A stretch of 64,000 nt of DNA from contig NZ_LJZS01000009.1 in assembly GCF_001314875.1 (NCBI RefSeq), forward strand, positions 1 to 64,000. Reading direction: 5' to 3'. Both the position numbers and the translations under genes were made by a program. The DNA is from Halomonas sp. HL-48 (GTDB taxonomy: Bacteria > Pseudomonadota > Gammaproteobacteria > Pseudomonadales > Halomonadaceae). Below the pieces are notes generated by a model. The model was not told the origin of the DNA. It worked only from the letters and a program-made list of their open reading frames with translations, and searched no databases. Shown here piece by piece: positions 27,447-37,524 of this stretch (positions within the stretch are counted from its first letter, which is position 1; each line of letters begins with the position of its first letter).

Positions 27447-30146
27447 TTAGCGTAGCAGCCACGCCGCCGCAAACTCATTGGCCGGTTTTGGCCGGCCAAA
27501 CAGGAATCCCTGCGCTTCAAGGCACCCCATTTCGGCCAGCAGCGTGGCCTGGGCCTGGTGCTCGACTCCTTCCGCCAGGGTTTTCATGCCCAGGGCGTCG
27601 GCCATGGCGATAATGGTTTGTACAATGGCACGGTCATGCTGGTTGTCGAGCATTTCGCGCACGAACGAGATATCGATTTTCAATGCGTCGGCGGCAAACC
27701 GCCGCAGATAGGCAAGCGATGAATATCCGGTACCGAAATCATCGATATACAAGGCATAACCGGCAGTCCGCATCGCCAGGGTTATCTCGACCGCCTGGTC
27801 GGGGTTACGCATGAAGTCGCTCTCGGTCAATTCCAGCGCCAACGCAGAGGCGGGCACGCCTTGGGTCAGCTCGGCAATATGCTGCGCCAATTGCGGGTCG
27901 GCAAACTGCTGGGCGGCAATGTTGATGGATAGCCGTCCCGGCAAGGCCATCCCCTGGTATTGCCATTCGCGTAGCTGCCGGGCGGCCTCGGCCAGCACCC
28001 AATCGCCCAGCACACGAATCAGCCCGCGTTCTTCGGCCAGGGGAATAAACTCGCCGGGGCTGACCCACCCCCAGTCGGCATCGTACCAGCGGCACAGCGC
28101 CTCAGCGCCGGTCAGCTGGCCGGTTTCCAGGTTGACCTGGGGCTGGAAATACAGCGCCAGACGGTTTTCAACCAGCGCCTGATGCAGCCGCTCCGCCATC
28201 TTTTGACGGCGACGCTGGTGATGCATCATGTCGTGGCTGAACGGACAGACGATACCGTCACGCTTGGCGAAGTGCAGCGCAATACTGGCCGCCTTGAACA
28301 GCTCCTCCGCTACTGACGCATCGCTGGGATAGCGGGCAAAGCCCATGCTGACCTGCAGGTTGAACGCGTTATGCTCCAGTTGAATCGTCTTGCCGACCGC
28401 ACCGCGCAGGTCGGCAAGCGTGGCTGACAATTGCGCCTCGCTAGGATTGGCCAGCAGAATCGCGAACTCATCACCGGAAAGACGGGCCAGAAAGCCGCCA
28501 TCCGGAATCACGTGCTGCAGGCGTCCGGCAATCGTCGACAGCAGTTCGTCGCCCACCTGGTGACCATGGGTGTCATTGATTTCTTTAAAGCGGCGAATAT
28601 CGAGCAGAATCAAGCTCAGCGACTGATGCCGCCGGGCAGCGTCGCGCAGCATCTTGGCGTGGATCTCCATAAAGCGCGCGCGGTTCGAAAGCCCGGTGGT
28701 GCCGTCAACGTACGCTAGCTGATGCATGCGACGCTGGTCGCGCCGCCGCTCCAATTCCGCCGCGGCGCCGGTGGACAGAATACGCAGTACGGAGGTTGCA
28801 AAGGCGTTGGTACTCAGCGGTTCACGGTAGAACACCATCATCACGCCAATCGCATCGCCCTCAGCGTTGTCCAGGCGCCGGCCTATCCAGGCCTGGGCTT
28901 GAAACGCCTTCCCGGGGATCGGCGTGTAGTGGCCCAAGTGGGACACCGCCTCACGGCGATTGACGACCTGCTCGCAAGGCGACCCGGCCAATAAAAAGGT
29001 CTGGTTACTCAGGGGCTTCCCGTCAGCGATGACGCTCACCGTGCTGATGGTGGCAGAGACGCCCTGGTGGGTGTCGTCCTGGGTGCGATTGAGCAGTGCG
29101 ATAAAGCCGCTGTCAGCGTCCAGCAACTCGACCAGCGTGTCGATCAGTTGCTGGAAGTAATCGTCACCGACGCGCGAGGTAACCGTCGACGCGACCTGCA
29201 TGACCGCCTGCTGAACCCGCTGCGCTTCCTGGCTTTCGGTCACATCGGTAATAAATCCTTCCAGGCAGACCACCTCGCCCGTGTCATCAAACACCGCCTG
29301 ACCCTGCTCCCACATCCAGCGCACACGACCGTCACGATGATACAACCGGTAGACCACCTGGTAGGGGTGTTTGTCATCGATAGCCGTCTTCGTCTCATCC
29401 GAGACGCGCGCGACGTCATCGGCATGTATCAGCTCGGCAAAGCTGATCCGATGGTTATCCACCAGCTCATCGGGGTGATAGCCGGTGAGCCGGTAAGCGC
29501 CCTGACTGACCAGCTGCATGGTCCAATGGGCATCGTCGAGACAGCGATAGGCCATCCCCGGTAGATGATTGAGCAGCGTATCCAGGCGGCGCTCACTTTC
29601 CCGCGCCACGGCCTCGCTGGCCTTGAGGGCCGCCTCTGCCTGCTGGCGCCCCAGCTCGGCGCCGGCCTGAGCGGCCACGATACTCAGCACTTCGCGGGTG
29701 TGCCCATCCACCGACATCAGCGAGTTTTTCAGCAGCGCCAATAAGCCAATGGGCGTGCCGTCGGCGGCGAACAACGGCATGCCCATATAGCTTTCGGCGC
29801 CCAGTTCCGAGAGCATGTGGTCGTCGGGAAAACGCTGCTGGACGTTGCAGGGGTACAGGCACGGTTCACGACCCACCACGCCCTCACAGGGAGTGCCGGC
29901 CAACGGATAGGTCACGTTGGGCAGATGCCGGCCGTTAGACCAGACCGCCAGCGTTTCAGCCACGTTTCGCGGCAAGTCGTCATGGGCAACGTCGCCCGCA
30001 TTGACGCGGGCCACCAGGACGTGGTCCACGCCCAGCAGCTTGGCCAGTCGCTTGACCAGCGTGGGGTAAAAGTGGGGGGTGCCCGTTTGCCCCATTCCTT
30101 CCGCCAACTGCCGAAACGTATCGGCTGCTTCGATCCCCGTCTGCAT
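27447..30146 (-). CDS. GAF-PAS-GAF-GGDEF-EAL c-di-GMP signalling protein
   Basis: An 899-residue cytosolic sensor. The order is GAF (about residues 15-165), PAS with PAC end (about 185-310; YHPDELVDNHR, VYRLYHRDGRVRWMW), a second GAF-like domain (about 315-480), GGDEF (about 485-640) and EAL (about 650-895). GGDEF has the variant LSGDEF and no upstream RxxD inhibitory site. EAL carries GAEALCRW, ELTESDF, DDFGTGYSS, KID and EGVE, the set expected of an active phosphodiesterase. It may therefore degrade c-di-GMP in response to an unknown signal. It is divergent from a second c-di-GMP gene. Confidence 0.88.
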   Translation of the reverse strand: MQTGIEAADTFRQLAEGMGQTGTPHFYPTLVKRLAKLLGVDHVLVARVNAGDVAHDDLPRNVAETLAVWSNGRHLPNVTYPLAGTPCEGVVGREPCLYPCNVQQRFPDDHMLSELGAESYMGMPLFAADGTPIGLLALLKNSLMSVDGHTREVLSIVAAQAGAELGRQQAEAALKASEAVARESERRLDTLLNHLPGMAYRCLDDAHWTMQLVSQGAYRLTGYHPDELVDNHRISFAELIHADDVARVSDETKTAIDDKHPYQVVYRLYHRDGRVRWMWEQGQAVFDDTGEVVCLEGFITDVTESQEAQRVQQAVMQVASTVTSRVGDDYFQQLIDTLVELLDADSGFIALLNRTQDDTHQGVSATISTVSVIADGKPLSNQTFLLAGSPCEQVVNRREAVSHLGHYTPIPGKAFQAQAWIGRRLDNAEGDAIGVMMVFYREPLSTNAFATSVLRILSTGAAAELERRRDQRRMHQLAYVDGTTGLSNRARFMEIHAKMLRDAARRHQSLSLILLDIRRFKEINDTHGHQVGDELLSTIAGRLQHVIPDGGFLARLSGDEFAILLANPSEAQLSATLADLRGAVGKTIQLEHNAFNLQVSMGFARYPSDASVAEELFKAASIALHFAKRDGIVCPFSHDMMHHQRRRQKMAERLHQALVENRLALYFQPQVNLETGQLTGAEALCRWYDADWGWVSPGEFIPLAEERGLIRVLGDWVLAEAARQLREWQYQGMALPGRLSINIAAQQFADPQLAQHIAELTQGVPASALALELTESDFMRNPDQAVEITLAMRTAGYALYIDDFGTGYSSLAYLRRFAADALKIDISFVREMLDNQHDRAIVQTIIAMADALGMKTLAEGVEHQAQATLLAEMGCLEAQGFLFGRPKPANEFAAAWLLR

Positions 30147-30327
30147 TGGTTGTCTCGCTGTCCCTTTTAAAGCAGCTTATCTGGAAGTGCCCTGACGGTG
30201 AAGCATCTCCCAATAAACGTTTAGCTAAAGCTTAGTTCCTCACCAAAGGTATTAGCCGAACTTCTAACAATATAAGATGAAAAAAAGCAACCGGCCCATT
30301 AAGCTGGGAGAATAAAAGGGAGCCGAC

Positions 30328-31857
30328 ATGACGGGCATGATCGTTAGCGATAACACACAGTACTTGGCCACACCGGCCCTGCCGGACTTTCTGCAGAGTG
30401 ACTTGACCCAGTGCGCCAAGCTGCCGTCACTGCCAATGGTTGCTATCCGCGTGCTTGAAGTCGCAGGCTTCCCCGATGCCACGTTGAATGATTACGCCCA
30501 TGCCATTGAGCAAGACCCGGCGCTGACGCTGAGGCTGATTTCGATTGCCAACAGCGCATTTTATGCGCGCAATCACACAGAGACGCATTCATGCCTGGAG
30601 GCCACATCGCGCCTTGGTCTGGATGCCACCTTGGCAGCCGTAATGAGCTTCAGCCTCTGGCGTGACCGCCGCGCGGATGATCAGGTTCAATGTATCTGGG
30701 GGCGCTCCATCGTGTCTGCGCTGGCGGCACGCTACCTCGCCGAACGGCTCTGCCCCGACCAGTCGAATTTTGTGTTCACTGCGGCGCTGTTGCAGGACAT
30801 CGGCATGCTGGCCCTGCTGGCAGTATATCCCCGCGATGCCCAGGAGCTTTACGTCACGGCCCCGCTTTCACACTCACAAATCAGCGATGGAGAACGCACG
30901 CGTTTTGGCTGCGACCATCCAACGGTGGGCGGCTGGCTGGCAGCGAGATGGGGGGTACCGGCCTCCCTGGCCCAGGCGATCAGCGACAGTCACGGCGAGA
31001 TCAGCACCCGGGATGGCATGCACTTGTTATGCCTGCGCCTGTCGGGGCCGATTGCCGATGCATGGATGTCATCCAACCCCAGCCAGTCGCTCGCCGTGCT
31101 CCTCCGCAAGCTGGAGCCGCTGGACATCACCCCTACGATCTCACTCAGCGACCTGTTAAGCACCGTGCAACATCAGCTGCCACCGCTTGCCGACTTATTC
31201 GACCTCACCCTGCCATCAGCGCACGATCATGAGGCGCTGGTCATTCAGGCCCAGCAGCTGCTTTTCCAGCAGACGCTGTCCCTCAACGCCCGCCTGGACG
31301 CCCAGCAGCAGGAACTTGATAACCTTCGCCAACGCCAGACCGAGCTGGAAGAACGCAGCCGCCGGGATACGCTCACCGGGCTTGCCAACCGCGCCTGGCT
31401 TGAAGAGCAGCTGCATATGCGCTTTGAGCTGTGCCGGGAGCAGGACCGCACCATGTCGGTGGTGTTTATCGATCTTGACCACTTCAAAAAGCTCAATGAT
31501 CGCTTCGGCCATCAAACCGGTGACCGGGTGCTTGAGCGCTTCGGCCATGTGCTGGGATCGCTGGTTCGCGAAGGCGATCTCGCCGGGCGTTACGGCGGCG
31601 AAGAATTCCTGATCATTCTGCCCGACGAGTCCGCCAAGGGCGCTCAGCGCTTCGCCCAGCGTATCGCCAAGCGTCTGGCGGAAACGCCCATGGAGACGAT
31701 CGATGGGCGCGAGCTTTTCGTCTCCGTGTCGATCGGCATCGCCTGCCTGAGTGACGGCGGTTTTGGCAACGGCCGCGAACTCATCGATGCCGCCGACCAG
31801 AGCATGTATTTCATCAAACGCAACGGCCGCGGCGGCATCTCGATGTACGGGCATTAG
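30328..31857 (+). CDS. HDOD-GGDEF diguanylate cyclase
   Basis: A 509-residue protein joining an N-terminal HDOD domain (about residues 28-225; LPSLPMVAIRVLEVA, ALLQDIGMLALL) to a coiled-coil linker (about 300-345) and a C-terminal GGDEF domain. The active site GRYGGEEF is intact, and RxxD (REGD) lies five residues before it, the allosteric I-site, so it should synthesise c-di-GMP with product inhibition. The linker is rich in Gln/Leu/Arg and likely dimerises. GGGAG precedes the ATG. It is divergent from the GGDEF-EAL gene across 181 bp. Confidence 0.9.
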   Translation: MTGMIVSDNTQYLATPALPDFLQSDLTQCAKLPSLPMVAIRVLEVAGFPDATLNDYAHAIEQDPALTLRLISIANSAFYARNHTETHSCLEATSRLGLDATLAAVMSFSLWRDRRADDQVQCIWGRSIVSALAARYLAERLCPDQSNFVFTAALLQDIGMLALLAVYPRDAQELYVTAPLSHSQISDGERTRFGCDHPTVGGWLAARWGVPASLAQAISDSHGEISTRDGMHLLCLRLSGPIADAWMSSNPSQSLAVLLRKLEPLDITPTISLSDLLSTVQHQLPPLADLFDLTLPSAHDHEALVIQAQQLLFQQTLSLNARLDAQQQELDNLRQRQTELEERSRRDTLTGLANRAWLEEQLHMRFELCREQDRTMSVVFIDLDHFKKLNDRFGHQTGDRVLERFGHVLGSLVREGDLAGRYGGEEFLIILPDESAKGAQRFAQRIAKRLAETPMETIDGRELFVSVSIGIACLSDGGFGNGRELIDAADQSMYFIKRNGRGGISMYGH

Positions 31858-31905
31858 ACGTTGCCTGAAACCCGCGGCGATCCTTGGGACCGCCGCATAC
31901 CAGGG

Positions 31906-33210
31906 TCAACGATTCATCGCGTAGGGTAAATACAGCGCAATGTTGGGGAACAGGTGCATCAAGGCCACCGCCACCAGCATCAGTAGAAAGAACGGCAGCG
32001 TTGCCTTGGTGATGGTCAAGATATCCTTCCCGGTAAGCCCCTGTATCACAAACAGATTGAAGCCTACGGGCGGAGTAATCTGCGACATCTCGACGACGAT
32101 CACCAGGTAGATGCCGAACCAGATGAGGTCAAAACCGGCGGTTTCCACCAGCGGCATGATGATCGCCGTCACCAGCAAAATCAGCGAGATACCGTCCAGA
32201 AAACAGCCCATCACCAGTAACAGCACCGTCAGCGCGACCAGCAGCATCGTCGGCGACAGCCCCATCTCACCAATCGCCTGCGCCAGTTTCATCGGCACCT
32301 GGGTAAAGCCCATGGCCGAGGTAAGAAACGACGCCCCAGCGATAATAAAAGCAATCATGCACGCCGTGCGCACTGCCGCGAAAAGCGAGTCGTGAAAGAT
32401 CTCGCGATTGAAGTGGCCGTTCCAGCGGGCGATGATCATCGACAGTACGACCCCCACCGCCGCCGCCTCGGTGGGCGACGCCAGGCCGCCGTAGATGGAT
32501 ATGATAATCCCACCGATCAGCAGCAGGATGGGAATCAGCGACCAGGTGTTACGCAGCTTTTCGGCAAAGCTCATGCTCGATTCATCTTCGCCGGTGAGTC
32601 CGGCGCGATTTCCCTTGAGCAGTGACCACAGCACCAGATACCCCATGAACAGCGCCAGGATCATGATACCCGGGCCAATCCCCGCCATGAAAAGTCGTGA
32701 GATGGATTGCTCGGTCACCACGCCGTAGACGATGAGCACGATAGACGGCGGAATCAGCAGCCCAAGCGTCGAGGCGCTCGCCAGGGTACCAATCGCCATG
32801 TTGCTGTCGTAGCCGCGCCGCTCAAGCTCCGGCAGGGTCATCTTGCCTACGGTGGCACAGGTGGCCGCCGACGAACCGCAAACCGCCGCGAACATACCGC
32901 TGCCGATAATATTGGTGTGCAGCAAACGTCCGGGGAAACGATTTAGCCAGGGCGAAAGCCCACGAAACATGTTGTCGGCAAGCCCCGAGCGGAACAGTAT
33001 CTCCCCCATCCAGATAAACATCGGCAACGCGGTGAGATCCCACCCGTAACTTGCGCCCCAGAAGTCAGACGCAAGCACCGGGCCGGGCTCAAAAGAGCTG
33101 AACATGGCCAGCGCCATCCAGGCGGTGCCAATCAGCGCAAAGGCGATCCAGACGCCGCTGCCCAACAGCACAAGCAGGGTTGAAATGGTGACTACGCTAA
33201 GTAATAGCAC
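31906..33210 (-). CDS. dctM: TRAP transporter large permease subunit (DctM)
   Basis: A 434-residue DctM-type translocator with about 12 helices. Family blocks seen are CGSSAATCATVGKMTLPELERRGYD, STLGLLIPPSIVLIVYG and TPPVGFNLFVIQGLTG. The start is GTG at 33210, seven bases after GGAG. It is the last gene of the operon dctP-dctQ-dctM that faces away from pxpABC. Confidence 0.9.
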   Translation of the reverse strand: MLLLSVVTISTLLVLLGSGVWIAFALIGTAWMALAMFSSFEPGPVLASDFWGASYGWDLTALPMFIWMGEILFRSGLADNMFRGLSPWLNRFPGRLLHTNIIGSGMFAAVCGSSAATCATVGKMTLPELERRGYDSNMAIGTLASASTLGLLIPPSIVLIVYGVVTEQSISRLFMAGIGPGIMILALFMGYLVLWSLLKGNRAGLTGEDESSMSFAEKLRNTWSLIPILLLIGGIIISIYGGLASPTEAAAVGVVLSMIIARWNGHFNREIFHDSLFAAVRTACMIAFIIAGASFLTSAMGFTQVPMKLAQAIGEMGLSPTMLLVALTVLLLVMGCFLDGISLILLVTAIIMPLVETAGFDLIWFGIYLVIVVEMSQITPPVGFNLFVIQGLTGKDILTITKATLPFFLLMLVAVALMHLFPNIALYLPYAMNR

Positions 33211-33234
33211 GAGGTGTCTCCAACAAAATGAGGG

Positions 33235-33798
33235 TCAGGGTTCGTCGCGCTCATCGCGGGCCATTACCTCACGAAAACGCGAAGGATCCTGGGCCGCAAT
33301 GCGCAACGCCATCAGCAGCGCCTCAATCAACGCCAGACACAGCAAGGCAACGCTGGTGGCCAGCACGGTTTGCGGGATCCACAATGGAATCGACATAAAA
33401 CCTGAGGAGACATCGTTATACGCCAGGCTCTCGCGGGCCAACGCAATCAGTCCGTAGCAAAGCAATAGGCTTAGCGTAATGGCAACGATCAAGCCAAATA
33501 CCTCGAACCACACCCGTAACGCCGAGGGCAAACGTGAAATCACCAGTGTCATGCGTATATGCGCATGGTGAACGAAGGTATACGCCAACCCCAAGAATGT
33601 AGCGCCCACCAGCAGGTAAGACGCCATTTCAGAGACGCCAGTAATGCTAATGTTTAGCCGTGCGATACCCGCCATCACTAACAGTGCATCGACCATGCGA
33701 AAAAACACCTGAAACGCTATCAGCGAGCAAATCGCTATCATGCAAAGCGCAGCCCCCCAAGCGCCCAGCCGATAGAGCTTATCGAATTTGAATGTCAT
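33235..33798 (-). CDS. dctQ: TRAP transporter small permease subunit (DctQ)
   Basis: A 187-residue membrane protein with four helices, longer than the first DctQ in this window. The central segment FVHHAHIRMTLVISRLP matches the conserved H-I-R-x-x-L pattern of the family. It lies between dctP and dctM in one operon. Confidence 0.83.
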   Translation of the reverse strand: MTFKFDKLYRLGAWGAALCMIAICSLIAFQVFFRMVDALLVMAGIARLNISITGVSEMASYLLVGATFLGLAYTFVHHAHIRMTLVISRLPSALRVWFEVFGLIVAITLSLLLCYGLIALARESLAYNDVSSGFMSIPLWIPQTVLATSVALLCLALIEALLMALRIAAQDPSRFREVMARDERDEP

Positions 33799-33820
33799 GG
33801 CTTCGGCCTCTTACGCGCAA

Positions 33821-33850
33821 AGCGGTGCAAGGGTAGCCCCCTGCACCGCT
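33821..33850 (-). terminator. Intercistronic hairpin after dctP
   Basis: A 9-bp perfect outer stem (33842-33850 with 33821-33829) continues after one mismatch with three G-C pairs (33831-33833 with 33838-33840). There is no T run, so it more likely protects the dctP mRNA end than terminates. It occupies the spacer between dctP and dctQ. Confidence 0.6.
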
Positions 33851-33861
33851 TGATGGGTGCC

Positions 33862-34845
33862 TCAATCGTCGAGCTGGTCACGGTAAGACTCAAGTGCTTC
33901 CTTGGCTTGGTCATCGGCGCGCGATTCCCAATCAGCGAACAGCTCATCGCCTGCTTCCTGCAACGCTTCAGAGACGGCATCGTTTGGCTCAGCAACGGTA
34001 ATGCCTTCTTCTTCAAGCTTGGCAAGACTGGCTTCGTTGTCTTCACGGCTCATTTCCCAGCCACGTTCTTCAGCTTTTTCAGCCGCCTCTAACAGCGCTT
34101 CCTGGGTATCTTCATCCAATGCATCAAAGCTGCGCTGGCTGATAAACACGATATTTTTCGGCAGCCACAGGTTGGCATCGGTGTAATGCGAGACATAGTC
34201 CCAGGCCGACATTGAGTTGCCCGTGGAGCTTGATGTAATCATGGCATCTACACGGCCAGTGCTAAACGCCGTAGGAATGTCCGACTCTTCCGTTTCGGTA
34301 GGGCTGCCACCCAGGTTTTCGATAAACCGTTGAGTATTGATGTTGGGCGCACGCACGCGCAAACCGTCGAACTGCTCTGGATCGCTCAATTCCTCGTCGG
34401 TGTATATGCCCTGGGCAGGCCAGGCAACCGCGTAAAGCGGAATCAAACCTTCTTCCTCGAACAGCTCGGTAATCATTGGTTTGGTCGCTTCCCAAAGCGC
34501 GTAGGCCTCATCGTAGCCACCAGCAACGCCGGGCAGGGTATCGACCTCAAAAATCGGGTCGTCATTGGAGAGTACCGAGAGGAATACTTCCCCCGCATCG
34601 ATGGTACCGCGGCGCACCGATGGCTTGATCTCACCGTGGGACACGAGGGAGCCCCCGCTTTGCACGTTGATGGTCAACTCATCATCGGTTGCCTCGGCGA
34701 CATCTTCGGCAAATTGTTTGGTGTTTTTAGTATGGAAACTGGCGTCGCCATAAGGCGTTGCCATTGTCCATTCGGCGGCCTGGGCAGACGCGGCGAGGCT
34801 GCACGCTGTGGCTAAAATAAGTGGTGTTGCAATGGACGTACGCAT
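33862..34845 (-). CDS. dctP: TRAP transporter periplasmic substrate-binding protein (DctP)
   Basis: A 327-residue DctP protein with signal peptide (cleavage after AQA near residue 25). The carboxylate-binding region FDGLRVRAPNINTQRFIENLGG and the downstream TAFSTGRVDAMITSSS fit the family. The mature protein is highly acidic. The ATG at 34845 follows GAGGG; a TTG two codons upstream is possible. It is divergent from pxpA, which makes 5-oxoproline (pyroglutamate) a plausible ligand; pyroglutamate-binding DctP proteins are known from Bordetella. Confidence 0.87.
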   Translation of the reverse strand: MRTSIATPLILATACSLAASAQAAEWTMATPYGDASFHTKNTKQFAEDVAEATDDELTINVQSGGSLVSHGEIKPSVRRGTIDAGEVFLSVLSNDDPIFEVDTLPGVAGGYDEAYALWEATKPMITELFEEEGLIPLYAVAWPAQGIYTDEELSDPEQFDGLRVRAPNINTQRFIENLGGSPTETEESDIPTAFSTGRVDAMITSSSTGNSMSAWDYVSHYTDANLWLPKNIVFISQRSFDALDEDTQEALLEAAEKAEERGWEMSREDNEASLAKLEEEGITVAEPNDAVSEALQEAGDELFADWESRADDQAKEALESYRDQLDD

Positions 34846-35123
34846 AATCAAAAGCCCTCATATCGATATTGTGATGTTGCGTCATATTATTGCGAGCTTG
34901 ACGTAGGCGGTGCTTTTTCATCACCTTTAAGCTATAGCGTAGTGTCGTTGATAATCTTACAGTGCTTGTGCGTCAACCCTTTTTCCACGGCATAACAGCA
35001 CGATACCCTTGGCGACGCCCAAAACGCCTGGCAGGGACGGCACCCCGTCCATATAGTGAATAGAGATTCGATGACGTGCTAATTCGTCGCTCGACAGGCG
35101 CGTGAATAACAACAGGAGGCCCC
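34846..35123. promoter_or_regulatory. Divergent promoter region between TRAP operon and pxpABC
   Basis: The 278-bp spacer has no gene with recognisable features. It should contain back-to-back promoters; an AT-rich segment lies at 34860-34960. The ribosome site AGGAGG of pxpA is at its right end. No clear palindrome was identified. Confidence 0.4.
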
Positions 35124-35876
35124 ATGACCCTTCCGCTACTCAACTGCGATATGGGCGAGAGTTTTGGCAACTGGTCGATCGGCCTGGACGACGAGGTCAT
35201 GCCCCATGTCGATTGCGCCAACATCGCCTGCGGCTATCACGCCTCCGACCCGCACGTCATGCGCCGAACGGTCAGGCTGGCGGCCAAGCACAAGGTGCGT
35301 ATCGGCGCGCACCCGGGCTACCCGGATTTGATGGGATTCGGCCGCCGCTCCATGGCCTGTTCGCCCGGCGAAGTCGAGGATATGGTGCTCTATCAAATGG
35401 GCGCCCTGGCGGGTATCTGCCAGGCGGAGGGCACCCAGCTCAGCTATGTCAAACCCCACGGTGCCATGTACAACGATATGGCCGCCAACCCGGCGCTGCT
35501 CGAAGGGGTAATGCGCGCGGTGCGCGCCTTCGATGCCCGTCTGCCGCTGATGGTGATGGCCACCGCCAGCCCTGAACCCCATCGCGAGCTGGCCGACAAG
35601 CTGGGCCTCACCATCTGGTTTGAAACCTTTGCCGACCGCGCCTATGAAGCCAACGGCCACCTGGCGTCGCGGCGGCTTCCCGACGCGGTCCACCACGACC
35701 AGACCACCATCGTTGATCAGGCGGTCATGCTGGCCAGGGGCGAGCCGCTTACCGCCCGCGACGGCACCTCGCTGACGCTGCCTTGCGACACGCTCTGCGT
35801 GCACGGCGACAATCCCGAATCGGTGGCCGCGGTGCGCGCCATTCGCGAGGCGTTCAACGACCTGGAGTCGGCGTGA
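35124..35876 (+). CDS. pxpA: 5-oxoprolinase subunit A (LamB/YcsF family)
   Basis: A 250-residue LamB/YcsF protein, subunit of the ATP-dependent prokaryotic 5-oxoprolinase that opens pyroglutamate to glutamate. Typical blocks are [57 protein letters not shown] and [16 protein letters not shown] precedes the ATG. The stop overlaps the GTG of pxpB (GTGA). Confidence 0.93.
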   Translation: MTLPLLNCDMGESFGNWSIGLDDEVMPHVDCANIACGYHASDPHVMRRTVRLAAKHKVRIGAHPGYPDLMGFGRRSMACSPGEVEDMVLYQMGALAGICQAEGTQLSYVKPHGAMYNDMAANPALLEGVMRAVRAFDARLPLMVMATASPEPHRELADKLGLTIWFETFADRAYEANGHLASRRLPDAVHHDQTTIVDQAVMLARGEPLTARDGTSLTLPCDTLCVHGDNPESVAAVRAIREAFNDLESA

Positions 35877-36592
35877 AACGACGTATTGAAAAACGATGCA
35901 TTGAAACCGCCGGGATGGAAGCCTTGATGGTGCGCCTGTTCGATACCATCGACGTTTCCAACATGGCCTGGATACTGGCCGCCGACCATGCGCTGCGCGA
36001 TGCCTTTGGCGAGACGCTGGTCGACCTGCTGCCGTCCTACACCACGCTATTGCTGCACTACGACTGCCGCCAGCTCAGCCACGCGGAAGCTCTGGCACAC
36101 GTTCGAGACGCCCTGGCCGACCTAACGCCCGCCGATACCCGGCAAGGCCAACGCCATGAGATTCCCGTGTGGTATGACGAAAGCGTCGGGCCGGACCTTG
36201 CGCGGGTGGCCAAGCGCGCGGGCATGAGCATCGCCGAGCTTATCGACCAGCACTGTCAGGACGAGTACTGCGTGTTCGCGCTGGGGTTTGCGCCGGGATA
36301 CGGCTTCATGGGGTTGGTGGATGACGCCATTGCCACCCCGCGCCTGACGACCCCGAGGCGTCATGTGGCTGCGGGAAGTGTCGGCATCGCCGATCGCCAA
36401 ACGGCGATTTACCCGCTGCCCTCGCCCGGCGGCTGGAACCTGCTGGGGCGCACCGCCGTGCCGCTATTTGAACACGCCAAACGCGGCGAGCCGTTATTGC
36501 GTCCCGGCGATAGCGTGCGCTTTCGGTCGATTTCCCGCACCGAGTTCGAGGACCAGGGCGGCGATACCACGCCGATGGAGGAACGCCCGTGA
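35873..36592 (+). CDS. pxpB: 5-oxoprolinase subunit B (KipI-like)
   Basis: A 239-residue protein matching PxpB/KipI. Recognisable segments are the middle [17 protein letters not shown], the [16 protein letters not shown] block and the C-terminal [19 protein letters not shown] with LRPGDSVRF. The start is placed at GTG 35873, overlapping the pxpA stop by four bases; the residues from there align with the family N-terminus. An in-frame start further upstream inside pxpA is rejected. It works with PxpC as an ATP-dependent carboxylase-like pair. Confidence 0.9.
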   Translation: MKRRIEKRCIETAGMEALMVRLFDTIDVSNMAWILAADHALRDAFGETLVDLLPSYTTLLLHYDCRQLSHAEALAHVRDALADLTPADTRQGQRHEIPVWYDESVGPDLARVAKRAGMSIAELIDQHCQDEYCVFALGFAPGYGFMGLVDDAIATPRLTTPRRHVAAGSVGIADRQTAIYPLPSPGGWNLLGRTAVPLFEHAKRGEPLLRPGDSVRFRSISRTEFEDQGGDTTPMEERP

Positions 36593-37524
36593 GCCAAGCC
36601 ATGTTGGAGGTCAAACAAGCAGGCCCCCTGGCGCTGATTCAGGATGCCGGTCGCTTCGGCGTCGGCCATTTGGGCGTGACTCAAGGCGGCGCCGCCGACT
36701 GGATCGCGTTTAACTGGGCCAACTGGCTATTGGGCAACCCGCTGAACAGCGCGGCGCTGGAAATCGTCATGGGCGGCGGCCTGACGCTCGTCGCCCACGG
36801 CGATGTCCGGCTGGCGCTCACCGGTGCCGATTTAGCCGCGACGGTGGACGACCAACCGCTGGCGCCGAACGCCAGCTTTACGCTGCGCGCAGGGCAGCAG
36901 CTGGTGTTTCAGCAGCCACGTCACGGTTTGCGTGCTTATCTGGCGTTTCCCGGCGGGCTCAACGCTCCCGAGGTGCTGGGCAGCCGCGCCTGCACCGCGC
37001 GCGAGCAGCTGGGCGGCCTCAACGAAGACGGCCAGCCACTCAAGGCGGGCGAGCGTTTAACCTGGCAGGGCAACGACCATTCATCGCGCACGCTGCCTGA
37101 TGGGGTTGGGCCGGTGATGCCGACGTCCGGCTGTCGCCTGCCCGTGGTACTGGGCTCCCAGGTCGCCAGCTTTTCCGGCCGCAGCCTTTATCAGGCGTTC
37201 AATACGCCCTGGCAGGTCGATAACCGCGCCGACCGCATGGGCGTTCGTTTAACCGGCCCGGTGCTCAGCGGAACCCTGACCGGCATCATTTCGGAAGGCA
37301 TACCGCTCGGGGCGGTGCAGGTGCCCCCGGACGGTCAGCCCATCGTGTTGATGAACGACCGCCAGACCATTGGCGGCTACCCGCGCCTGGGGGCATTGAC
37401 GCCGAGCGCCTGCGCGGCGCTGGCGCAATGCCTGCCCGGCACCGAGGTGTGGCTGACACCGGTCAGCGCCAGCCACGCCCAGGCCGACTACCGTCGGCAA
37501 CATGCCCAGTGGGCGGCCACCTAG
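36589..37524 (+). CDS. pxpC: 5-oxoprolinase subunit C (KipA-like, biotin-dependent carboxyltransferase-related)
   Basis: A 311-residue PxpC/KipA protein. Conserved blocks include LALIQDAGRFGVGHLGVTQGGA, the ALTGADLAATVDDQPL segment, RAYLAFPGGLNAPEVLGSRA and ISEGIPLGAVQVPPDGQPIVL with DRQTIGGYPRLG. The start is GTG 36589, overlapping the pxpB stop by four bases, so the three genes are translationally coupled. Its stop overlaps the hmp stop on the other strand by four bases. Confidence 0.92.
   Translation: MSQAMLEVKQAGPLALIQDAGRFGVGHLGVTQGGAADWIAFNWANWLLGNPLNSAALEIVMGGGLTLVAHGDVRLALTGADLAATVDDQPLAPNASFTLRAGQQLVFQQPRHGLRAYLAFPGGLNAPEVLGSRACTAREQLGGLNEDGQPLKAGERLTWQGNDHSSRTLPDGVGPVMPTSGCRLPVVLGSQVASFSGRSLYQAFNTPWQVDNRADRMGVRLTGPVLSGTLTGIISEGIPLGAVQVPPDGQPIVLMNDRQTIGGYPRLGALTPSACAALAQCLPGTEVWLTPVSASHAQADYRRQHAQWAAT

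Noticed and set aside
31874..31896. GC-rich hairpin between the HDOD-GGDEF gene and dctM
   Set aside because: Six-base stem with internal mismatch and no T run; insufficient for a terminator call.
34973..35224. An 83-codon minus-strand frame in the TRAP-pxpA spacer
   Set aside because: Runs into pxpA on the opposite strand, has no ribosome site and no protein-like pattern.
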